NCBI RefSeq assembly: GCF_014698825.1
Contig: NZ_JACJTT010000034.1
Location: forward strand, 1-60,189
Reading direction: 5' to 3'
DNA length: 60,189 nucleotides
Origin: Richelia sinica FACHB-800
GTDB lineage: Bacteria > Cyanobacteriota > Cyanobacteriia > Cyanobacteriales > Nostocaceae
The notes under the pieces were generated by a model, which saw only the letters and a list, made by a program, of their open reading frames with translations, searched no databases and was not told the DNA's origin. Below, piece after piece: positions 35,901-42,426 of this stretch; the stretch's first letter is position 1; the number at the start of each line of letters is the position of its first letter. The position numbers were made by a program, and so were the translations under genes.

Positions 35901-37489
35901 CTAAGTTAGATATTGGGGAAGAATTTGTCTATACAGTCATTTTGCGAGACATTACTGAACGTAAGCAAATCGAAAAAATGAAAGATGAATTTGTGTCAGT
36001 AGTAAGTCATGAACTCCGCACCCCTCTGACATCAATTCATGGTTCATTGGGAATGTTAGCTAGTGGTTTATTATCCACAGATTCAGAACAAGGAAAAAGA
36101 TTATTACAAATTGCTACAGATAGTACAGAACGTTTAGTCAGACTAATTAATGATATTCTCGACATTGAGCGCATCGAATCTGGCAAAGTCAAAATGGAGA
36201 AAGAAATTTGCCATTTAGATGATTTAATTGATTCAGCCTTAGATGTGATGCAATCTTTAGCCGCAAAAGCTAATGTACAGTTATCTATTAATAGTATTTC
36301 TGCGCAAATATGGGCTGACCCAGACCGCATTGTCCAAACTTTAACTAATCTATTAAGTAATGCAATTAAATTTTCTCATCCTGGTTCTACAGTTTGGCTA
36401 ACAGCCTCAAAAGAAGCGGATAACCTACTATTTATGGTAAAGGATACTGGTCGGGGAATACCTGCTGATAAATTAGATAGTATTTTTGAGCGATTTCAAC
36501 AAGTGGATTCTTCCGACTCCCGCAACCATGATGGAACTGGTTTAGGTTTAGCTATTTGTCAAAGCATCGTTCAACAACATAGTGGACGTATTTGGGTAGA
36601 AAGTGAATTGGGAGTTGGTAGTAGTTTTTACTTTACTTTACCCATGATGGAGAGTTATCCAGAACCATCCATCAACCTTACAGAAATGGATGCTGTCAAC
36701 CTACAACAGCCCTTTAATCAACCGATTAATTCCCAGTATTCTCCCTTAGTTTTGGTGTGTGATGATGATTCAGTAATTCGCAATGAATTAAGACATTTAC
36801 TAGAAAAGGGAGGATATCAAGTAATGACAGTCGCTACAGGGGAGGAAGCGATCGCTACTTCTGTAGCTCACCATCCTGATGTTATTTTACTCGATTTGCT
36901 CATGCCGGGAATGAATGGTTGGGAAACAATGGCCGTCTTGAAAGAACAACCAGATACCCAGGATATACCCATCGTTATTTGTAGCGTTTATAAACCGAAT
37001 AAAACTAATCCAGCTAATGCGGAATTTGTAGACTGGTTGAGTAAACCAGTGGAAGAAATTTCCCTGCTGCATTCCTTACGAGAAGTAGTAGTAGAACCTT
37101 CCCGAAAAATGCGAATTTTAATTGTGGAAGACGACCATGATTTAGCAGATTTATTAGCTACTGTATTTGAACGCCACGATATTGAAACTTTTCTCGCGAA
37201 AACAGGTAGAGAAGCTATTCACTTGAGTCAAAAAATTAATCCTGATTTACTAATTTTAGATTTAATTTTACCGGAAGCAGATGGTTTTGCCGTAGTTGAT
37301 TGGTTAAGGCAGCATAATCAACTTTATAGCATTCCTATGGTTGTTTATTCAGCTAAAGATTTAGATGAATCAGAACGCCATAGACTCAAATTAGGATATA
37401 CAGAGTTTTTAACCAAAGGTAGAGTGACAACACAAGAATTTGAACATCGAGTCATGGAACTGCTACAAAGGATTACACACCAGATATGA
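32987..37489 (+). CDS. Giant hybrid regulator: REC-wHTH-HPt-REC-GAF-PAS-PAS-HisKA-HATPase-REC-REC
   Basis: 1500 residues. REC1 about 1-118 (Asp51, Lys101). OmpR/PhoB winged helix about 125-222 (LTPKEYALLELFM, VRTHIKGLRMKL, VYGIGYRL). HPt about 240-345 (His290 in KEAHTLAGSLGTFG). REC2 about 363-482 (Asp413, Lys465). GAF about 535-695. PAS about 708-825 and 870-990. HisKA His1008 (VVSHELRTPLTS). HATPase with N1121/N1125, DTGRGIP 1153-1159 and GTGLGLA 1183-1189. REC3 (Asp1303, Lys1353). REC4 (Asp1425, Lys1477). No membrane segment, so cytoplasmic. It combines every phosphorelay element with a DNA-binding output in one chain. Signal and targets unknown. Confidence 0.92.
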   Translation: MKILIVEDDELNAYALTAVLAEQNYAVEVANDGNVAWDLITTYDYDLILLDVLLPKLDGISLCRKIRASGRTLPILLLTGCDSSHEKAIGLDAGADDYVVKPFDQEELVARVRALLRRGGIAAQPILEWGNLRLDPSSCEVSYGAKNLSLTPKEYALLELFMRNNRRVFSCGMILEHLWSYEDTPGEEAVRTHIKGLRMKLRSAGASSDLIETVYGIGYRLKPLEEEGVKKTKEYKKKNHQKIDQAITDIWQKFRGRVAEQLQIIEQATVASQNKNLTPELRQMAVKEAHTLAGSLGTFGLPLGSEVAHKIEKLLKSNSSLKSTDISNLEKWFNLLKQEVENKEETTIPEVLQLPENTPHQEAKILVVDDDPQILALLQTLLHPWGLRAIALSDPRQFWPTLANVQPDMLVLDVEMPYTNGIQLCQEVRNDPQWSELPILFLTVHNDGEIVNQVFSVGADDFVSKPIIGPELVTRIINRLERVKLLKRMAQAQNSQTTETKNKTANSANLELKSVHLISQEIARINRTLQTLSACNQALVRAENEDNLLHQICQIIVEVGGYRFAWVGFAENNLEKSIRPVAYAGYDAGYLQSLNLTWADTEYGRGPTGRAIRTGKTCIVQNIAGDANYLSWQAQASQRGYAASIALPLVLDHLQPLGALNIYSTTTDTFDTEEVNMLQELADDLAYGIVALRNRHKRRLAEIELQQSKESYQQLVELCPEAIFIIDHQENFIFLNSAAVQLLGNSNPQAILGKNLLDIVHPQSQEIIAHNIQILKTLKNSVPLQEVQFLKLDGTVIYLEIVAAAFIYQGQTAAQIVARDITLRKQTELALHQANNELELRVAERTAELITVNHQLQSELDERKRTQEELRISQTRFERILSIADDAIISIDGQQQITLFNQGAEKIFGYSSAEIMGKKLDVLLPMRFAEVHRQYVKDFGQGTNLARRMGERREIFGIRRDGSEFPAEASISKLDIGEEFVYTVILRDITERKQIEKMKDEFVSVVSHELRTPLTSIHGSLGMLASGLLSTDSEQGKRLLQIATDSTERLVRLINDILDIERIESGKVKMEKEICHLDDLIDSALDVMQSLAAKANVQLSINSISAQIWADPDRIVQTLTNLLSNAIKFSHPGSTVWLTASKEADNLLFMVKDTGRGIPADKLDSIFERFQQVDSSDSRNHDGTGLGLAICQSIVQQHSGRIWVESELGVGSSFYFTLPMMESYPEPSINLTEMDAVNLQQPFNQPINSQYSPLVLVCDDDSVIRNELRHLLEKGGYQVMTVATGEEAIATSVAHHPDVILLDLLMPGMNGWETMAVLKEQPDTQDIPIVICSVYKPNKTNPANAEFVDWLSKPVEEISLLHSLREVVVEPSRKMRILIVEDDHDLADLLATVFERHDIETFLAKTGREAIHLSQKINPDLLILDLILPEADGFAVVDWLRQHNQLYSIPMVVYSAKDLDESERHRLKLGYTEFLTKGRVTTQEFEHRVMELLQRITHQI

Positions 37490-37542
37490 ATTAAAAATTA
37501 ATCAATGATTTTTCATAAATTCTATTAACCAGGGGGCAAATA

Positions 37543-37929
37543 ATGAATAAAAAGCGGATTCTTGTCGTTGATAATGAGCAATATATTCAAGAAGTAGCAA
37601 AAATTTGTTTAGAAACAGTAGCTGGATGGGAAGTAATTACAGCTAGTTCAGGAAAAGAGGGTATAGTCCAAGCAGAAACTCATCAACCAGATGCGATTTT
37701 ACTCGATGTGATGATGCCGGATATGGATGGAATCACAGCATTTGAACATTTACAGGCTAACCCCGCAACTAAAGAAATTCCAGTGATTTTATTAACAGCA
37801 AAAATCCAAGCTACAGACCGTCGTCGTTATGCTCAATTAGGTATGAAAAAAGCCATCGCTAAACCTTTTCAACCATTAGAATTAGCAGGTCAAGTGGCAT
37901 CAGCATTAGGCTGGACATTTGAGAATTAG
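37543..37929 (+). CDS. CheY-like single-domain response regulator
   Basis: 128 residues, receiver domain only. Acidic pocket in RILVVDNEQYI, phosphoacceptor Asp55 (AILLDVMMPDMDG), Thr in LLTAK and Lys107 (AKPF). It lies 53 bases after the giant hybrid kinase and is preceded by AGGGGGC as a ribosome-binding site, so it is probably its co-transcribed partner in the phosphorelay. Confidence 0.92.
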   Translation: MNKKRILVVDNEQYIQEVAKICLETVAGWEVITASSGKEGIVQAETHQPDAILLDVMMPDMDGITAFEHLQANPATKEIPVILLTAKIQATDRRRYAQLGMKKAIAKPFQPLELAGQVASALGWTFEN

Positions 37930-37976
37930 CTCATCAATCTTTAATAGCAACAGACAAAACAGTTAAGACACAAATA

Positions 37977-38067
37977 CAATAGACATCTTGCAAAAACCAT
38001 TCTTTTCTTTACTTTTCTCTGCGACTCTGTGTGAAACAAAAACAATATTTATGTGAGATGTCTATTG
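37977..38067. repeat. MITE-like element with 12-bp perfect inverted repeats
   Basis: CAATAGACATCT (37977-37988) and AGATGTCTATTG (38056-38067) are perfect reverse complements bounding 91 bases. The internal part contains a degraded copy of the CTCTGCG...GTGAAAC dispersed repeat. The GACATCT core is shared with the element ends at 41702 and 51485. It lies between convergent genes and codes for nothing. Confidence 0.65.
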
Positions 38068-38087
38068 ATGCCTAGCAGTTATTAGTG

Positions 38088-38822
38088 TCATCGTGCTAAA
38101 ACGGGTATTTCTAAGTTAGAGTCAACAGAAGCTAACCAAGCTCGCCAGAATTTAATAGCTTGCGTTTCTAACTTAGGCGCATAATTAGCAGTATCTTGAC
38201 GTAACTGTTTGACGCTAATACCTGGAGTGGCATTGATTTCGCAAGCATGACCAATAAACCAACGTTCCAAACCAGAAACAGTTACCTCAGGATGAAACTG
38301 TAAACCCAAACCGTATTTACCCCAGGAGAATGCCTGGTTGTCATATTTAGCACTTTTAGCTAACAGAGTAGCACCATCAGGCAAGTCAAAAGTATCTCCA
38401 TGCCAGTGCAACACAGATGTATGCTCTGCATTTAAATGACCAACCGCAGAATTTACGCCAGCATTAGTTAAAGTTAATGGAGACCAACCAATTTCCTTTT
38501 CTCCCCCAGGAAAAACCCTCGCACCCAGAACGCGAGCCATCAATTGAGCACCCAAACATATTCCCAGAGTTGGTAAATCTGCTGCTAGACGATGCTCCAG
38601 TAAATGTAATTCATGAACGATAAAAGGATAATCCTGTTCATCGTAAGCACCAATAGGGCCACCCAAGATGACGAGCAAATCTGCATTTAGAGGAGCGATA
38701 TCAGCCAAATTATCACGTCCGGCTTCAAAATATGTAACTGCATAGTTTTGCTGTTTCAAAACTCCAGCTAAAGTCCCTAAATCTTCAAAGGCTACGTGTC
38801 TAATTACTGTTGCTCTTTTCAT
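38088..38822 (-). CDS. Class I glutamine amidotransferase (GMP synthase-like, stand-alone)
   Basis: 244 residues from ATG 38822. A TTG at 38834 is in frame, but GGTGAT upstream of the ATG fits better. Catalytic triad: Cys89 in GICLGAQL, and His177 and Glu179 in LQFHPEV. Oxyanion strand VILGGPIGAYDE. No synthase domain is fused, so it belongs to the YbiE/GuaA-like group of uncertain substrate that may hydrolyse gamma-glutamyl compounds. Confidence 0.88.
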   Translation of the reverse strand: MKRATVIRHVAFEDLGTLAGVLKQQNYAVTYFEAGRDNLADIAPLNADLLVILGGPIGAYDEQDYPFIVHELHLLEHRLAADLPTLGICLGAQLMARVLGARVFPGGEKEIGWSPLTLTNAGVNSAVGHLNAEHTSVLHWHGDTFDLPDGATLLAKSAKYDNQAFSWGKYGLGLQFHPEVTVSGLERWFIGHACEINATPGISVKQLRQDTANYAPKLETQAIKFWRAWLASVDSNLEIPVLAR

Positions 38823-39299
38823 TGTTATCACCAATTAAATCAAGTTAATTATTGTTTGGGTTGCCAAAAACGGTACATTCGCAGCAAAGACTTGGGAATA
38901 ACTAGGATATTCATATTTCCTTGTGCACAAAATCTTTGCTCAAGCAGGTTATCGAAAATTGAATTAGCTTATTTTTATTTTCGATAACTTATTTACTAAC
39001 ATTACCTCAACAGGTATAGTATATATTTCGATATTTTCACAACTTTACAGTCAAAAACGTGTAATTTCATGAGTTTTAACGTTGAATTTTTAGGCTAAAT
39101 CAGCAAATTAGCTTGTGGGTAAAGGTGACTGCTTATTGAAGAGGGAAAACAGTTATGACCTTTAACTGAGTTTATGTGTAATAGTCTCTCAAAAATCCCG
39201 TGTAGATATATCCGCTACCTGAAACTAATTTCACACTTGATCACGGTAAACCGATTTAAGAAATTAGTTTACTTGACTAATAAACTGTGCGAGACAAGA
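38823..39299. other. 477-base gap with a perfect 12-bp inverted repeat (38948-38988)
   Basis: GTTATCGAAAAT (38948-38959) and ATTTTCGATAAC (38977-38988) form a perfect 12-bp stem with a 17-base loop. It lies about 126 bases upstream of the amidotransferase start. No T-run follows on either strand, so an operator or RNA structure is more likely than a terminator. A short palindrome TTGTGCACAA lies nearby (about 38920). No gene is seen in the gap. Confidence 0.55.
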
Positions 39300-40256
39300 C
39301 TATACTAATTCACAATCAGCGAAAGCTTGTTGAACAGAAAATAATGAAAATACACCAGCAGAGTCAAACATTTTTATGGTTGGGGCTGCTGCTTGTTTAA
39401 CTCCTGCTGCCACTTCTGATGACACATAAACTTCTTGGAGAATTCCTTCTGCTTCTTCCCGATTAAATCCTAAATGTCTGAGAAGGTTGTACTCATACTG
39501 ACGGTCTGGTCCCAAAAATGCCCAAACTAGTTGTGGTAACAACTGCCCCATTTCTTCTTGTTCGTAAGGTGACAGGTTATGCCATAACAAGGGGAATAAA
39601 TTGCGGAAATAAGCACTGTGTAAAGCTTCATCTGCGGCATGGTCTCCAATCACGTCACGTACTACTGATGCTACACGTGGGTCAGATGGAACATCGTGTA
39701 GAACTTTCGTGACCAATGTTTCCGAAATGGTGACGAAAAACAGCTTAATCAGCTGAGGAGAAATACGCGATTGATATTCAGAAATCAACCGTTCCAAAGT
39801 CCGTTCAAATTGGGGTCTACCGATGACGGAATAGTCAAGATTGAAGGTAGTTTCTACTTTGGTCGATAACATTTCTACAAATAAAGCATGTCCTCCTTCA
39901 TCACAATAAATGCGGAGAGCATCATTTTGCTGTTCATTGGTTAAGGAAACAGGTGCTCTGCCTTGTGCTAAGGAACTGCATACAGGATTAACATGATTTA
40001 GTTCGAGTAAAGTTGTAAATTGCAAGTGAGCAAGTAGGCGATAAGCCAAAACTTTCAACCAATAATTTTCATTTGTAGCGATTGTTTGATGTGCGGCTAG
40101 TGGAACTAATTCTGGAGAAAAAGGTAGTCCAGAAATTTCACCGTTTCTAATGGGCTTAGTGCGTATCCAACTAATTTCATTCCAACGTTTAAAGGGGCTG
40201 CGATAGTTTTTAATTAAAGTTTTCTTAGAATTTAAATCTTGAGTTAATGTCAACAT
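39300..40256 (-). CDS. AurF-type diiron oxygenase
   Basis: 318 residues. The full set of seven diiron ligands expected for p-aminobenzoate N-oxygenase (AurF) is in place with the right spacing: Glu85 (LLELNH), Glu120 and His123 (DEGGH), Glu179 (ISETL), His206, Glu210 and His213 (HAADEALH). AurF-type enzymes oxidise arylamines or hydroxylate natural-product intermediates. The true substrate is unknown. It is divergent from the adenosine-deaminase-like gene across a 388-base regulatory gap. Confidence 0.85.
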   Translation of the reverse strand: MLTLTQDLNSKKTLIKNYRSPFKRWNEISWIRTKPIRNGEISGLPFSPELVPLAAHQTIATNENYWLKVLAYRLLAHLQFTTLLELNHVNPVCSSLAQGRAPVSLTNEQQNDALRIYCDEGGHALFVEMLSTKVETTFNLDYSVIGRPQFERTLERLISEYQSRISPQLIKLFFVTISETLVTKVLHDVPSDPRVASVVRDVIGDHAADEALHSAYFRNLFPLLWHNLSPYEQEEMGQLLPQLVWAFLGPDRQYEYNLLRHLGFNREEAEGILQEVYVSSEVAAGVKQAAAPTIKMFDSAGVFSLFSVQQAFADCELV

Positions 40257-40428
40257 GTTTCTTTTTTCTGGGTGATTTGTTAATTAGTTCTACAAAATCA
40301 TTGGAACTATTCCTGAAATCTCCGCAAGATTTTTTTGTTATTTAGTTAGGAAAAATCCGCAGGATTTATGCATAATTTTTGTCGGCGATTTGTGCTCAAT
40401 TTCTTAGTGATTTATGTTAACTAATTGA

Positions 40429-40444
40429 TGTGATGCAAATCACT
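40429..40444. promoter_or_regulatory. Crp/SYCRP1-type binding site candidate
   Basis: TGTGATGCAAATCACT matches TGTGA-N6-TCACA in 9 of 10 conserved positions. Cyanobacterial cAMP receptor proteins (SYCRP1, AnCrpA) bind this consensus. It sits 173 bases upstream of the oxygenase start and 200 bases upstream of the deaminase-like start, so either gene or the putative small RNA could be the target. Confidence 0.45.
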
Positions 40445-40567
40445 AATGAAAAATTTGTTTAAGGTTAGAGAGTGTTGGAAAAGTTGTTAGCAGTCAAAAT
40501 TTAAGCGAGTCGCTCATGGGTAAACCCCCAAGACCATGCCGGCTCACCTGTTCCCCGCAACCTGCTT

Positions 40568-40597
40568 ACCTGTTTTTAGCCTACAGGTTTTTTATTT
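40568..40597 (+). terminator. Intrinsic terminator without an upstream plus-strand gene
   Basis: ACCTGT (40568-40573), loop TTTTAGCCT, ACAGGT (40583-40588), then TTTTTTATTT. The nearest plus-strand gene upstream ends at 37929, more than 2.6 kb away, so the terminator implies a short untranslated transcript or an attenuated leader of the deaminase-like gene starting at 40645. Confidence 0.6.
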
Positions 40598-40644
40598 AAT
40601 ACTTTTGTTACAATTAGTGAAATTTTTATCTAAAAAATCCCATT

Positions 40645-41688
40645 ATGGCCTTATATGCTGAATTACATAGACACCTGGGGGGTTCAGTCGTCCCCCGTGT
40701 GTTGTGGCGGTACTTTGAGCGCCATGCTACAGATTTAATTTCTCGGTTTAGCGAATATTCAGAGTTTGAAGATTTTTACACCCGTCCTCGCAATACTTTA
40801 GATGAATATCTAGAACTGCACACCTTAGTAGAAAGTGTACAAACCGTCGAAACCTTACCCTACTTTATTTATCGGTTGCTGCGCGGTGCCTATATCTTTG
40901 AAAATTTAGCTTATCTAGAACTGCGTTACACTCCCTATTTACGCACCCCTGAACATCTGAGTCAAAACGAACGCATTGACAAAATGGCGGAAATTGTGGA
41001 AGTGGTGGGAAAAGCTAGCCATTTACCAGAATATCCCATTGTTACTAGCCAAATTCTTTGTATGCACTCCCGTTTACCCTTTGAGGTAAATCGGGCAATT
41101 ATTGATTTAGCCGCACAAAATCGACAATATGTGTGTGCAGTGGATGTAGCGGGGGGCGATCGCTATTATGCTGAAAGAATGGATGAATGGATTAGTTTAT
41201 ATAACTATGCCCGTTCTTTAGGCGTAAAGACCACCGGACATGTTTACGAAACCACCGATGGTTGCTATCCTCAACTGTTACCCTATTTGATGCGTATTGG
41301 TCACGGTATCCAAATTCCCCTGTTATATCCCGAACTGCTGCCAGAGGTAGCGAGAAGAAAACAGTGTTTAGAAGTATGTCCCACTACATATTTAAAAACA
41401 GGAACCTTACAAGATATCCGTCAATTAAAGTTGGTATTTGACCGCTGTTTTGCCGCAGGGGTAGATATTGCTATCTGTACAGATAACGCTGGTTTACATA
41501 ATGTCCGTTTACCCTTTGAATATGAAACCCTACTGACCTACGACATTATTAACTTCCAACAACTACAAGCCTGTCAAGAAGCAGCATTTCGTCATGCCTT
41601 TGCTTGGCCCCATCAACAACATCCAGTATCTTTATTAAATGGATTACTTAATGTTGAATCAGAACAATTTTTAGCAGTTCAAGCGTGA
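40645..41688 (+). CDS. Adenosine deaminase-like amidohydrolase
   Basis: 347 residues. Metal and catalytic residues of the ADA family: His8 and His10 (ELHRHLGGS), His199 with Glu202 (GHVYET, where classic ADA has HAGE), His220 (RIGHG) and Asp280 (CTDNAG, where ADA has NTDDP). Other sections (AYLELRYTPYL) also fit. The altered active-site environment means the substrate may not be adenosine. Divergent from the AurF-type gene. Confidence 0.82.
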   Translation: MALYAELHRHLGGSVVPRVLWRYFERHATDLISRFSEYSEFEDFYTRPRNTLDEYLELHTLVESVQTVETLPYFIYRLLRGAYIFENLAYLELRYTPYLRTPEHLSQNERIDKMAEIVEVVGKASHLPEYPIVTSQILCMHSRLPFEVNRAIIDLAAQNRQYVCAVDVAGGDRYYAERMDEWISLYNYARSLGVKTTGHVYETTDGCYPQLLPYLMRIGHGIQIPLLYPELLPEVARRKQCLEVCPTTYLKTGTLQDIRQLKLVFDRCFAAGVDIAICTDNAGLHNVRLPFEYETLLTYDIINFQQLQACQEAAFRHAFAWPHQQHPVSLLNGLLNVESEQFLAVQA

Positions 41689-41701
41689 ACCTGGGTAATT
41701 A

Positions 41702-41789
41702 GACATCTGGTGGTAAAGACTGTAGAGACGTTACATGTAACGTCTCTACAAGGGTGATGAGAAAGGCATATTGAATTGCACCAGATGTC
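41702..41789. mobile_element. 88-bp MITE-like element with internal 30-bp palindrome
   Basis: GACATCTGGTG (41702-41712) and CACCAGATGTC (41779-41789) are perfect 11-bp terminal inverted repeats. Inside, 41721-41750 is a perfect 30-bp palindrome with arm TGTAGAGACGTTACA. A related copy is at 51416-51485. GGTAATT occurs on both sides (41694-41700, 41794-41800) but at unequal distance, so it is not a clean target duplication. Confidence 0.7.
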
Positions 41790-41886
41790 CCTTGGTAATT
41801 GATGATTGTTGATAAATCAAAAAATATTTTGCTCTTATCCACAACCCAGTTGCCAACACCCAGTTCATTGTATGTTAAGTTACTGC

Positions 41887-42222
41887 TTAGGCAGCAATAC
41901 CCTCAACTGCACCACCAATGGTTTTCCAAGCCTGTAAACCGCCATTTAGGACTGCGACAGCTTTAAAACCGAGAAGTTGTAAAGACCTCACAGCTTGAGT
42001 AGACTGCGCTTGATTATCACCGTAGATATAGATGCGTCGTTCGCGGTGCAGAGTAGAGAGAACACAATCTTCTAATTGATCTAAAGGGATAGAAATTGCC
42101 CCTATAATATGACCTTGATTGTAAGCCAAGCGATCGCGTGTATCAATCACCGTAAAAGCAGGCCGTCCCCATTCGAGACGTGACTTTAAATCACGGACAT
42201 CAGCAACTAGACTATTACTCAT
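41887..42222 (-). CDS. Rhodanese-like single-domain protein lacking the catalytic cysteine
   Basis: 111 residues. Fold signatures: FTVIDTRDRLAYNQGHIIGAISIP and the C-terminal LNGGLQAWK. The active loop, normally CxxGxR after the YIY strand, reads IYIYGDNQAQS with no Cys, so sulfur transfer by the standard mechanism is not possible. It may be a binding or regulatory rhodanese. Isolated gene. Confidence 0.86.
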   Translation of the reverse strand: MSNSLVADVRDLKSRLEWGRPAFTVIDTRDRLAYNQGHIIGAISIPLDQLEDCVLSTLHRERRIYIYGDNQAQSTQAVRSLQLLGFKAVAVLNGGLQAWKTIGGAVEGIAA

Positions 42223-42278
42223 AAGCCGTTTTTGCTTATAACCTCACCAGCAATTTAGCAAATATCTTTTTGAATAGG

Positions 42279-42316
42279 AGTTACAGAAGTTGCAGAAGTT
42301 GCAGGAGTTACAGAAT
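42279..42316. repeat. 9-base tandem repeat (AGTTRCAGA) upstream of mutL
   Basis: Four consecutive units AGTTACAGA, AGTTGCAGA, AGTTGCAGG, AGTTACAGA. Non-coding, between the rhodanese-like gene and mutL. An inverted copy of the dispersed GCGCAAAG repeat follows at 42376-42396, immediately before the mutL start region. Confidence 0.65.
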
Positions 42317-42426
42317 TTGTAGGAAATCAGATCGTTTCACACCACCATATATCAAAATATCAAACTCATCCTTTTCCTTGCGTCTTGGCGCGAAACCTAA
42401 TTCAAAAACCAAACCACAAATCCTTT

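Larger units (their letters stand above)
40257..40644. other. 388-base divergent gap with Crp-like site and orphan terminator
   Basis: Separates the diiron oxygenase gene (minus) and the adenosine-deaminase-like gene (plus). It holds a Crp-type palindrome (40429-40444), a CATGG/CCATG inverted repeat at about 40515-40538 and an intrinsic terminator (40568-40595) that no annotated gene explains. A small RNA about 40450-40595 is possible. Confidence 0.5.

Noticed and set aside
40440-40600. SRP RNA, 6S RNA or Yfr-type known small RNA
   Set aside because: The diagnostic core of the bacterial SRP RNA and other remembered signatures is absent, so only a generic small-RNA candidate is proposed.
41694-41800. 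GGTAATT on both sides of the MITE as a target site duplication
   Set aside because: The copies are at unequal distances (1 and 4 bases) from the element ends, so they are not a clean duplication.
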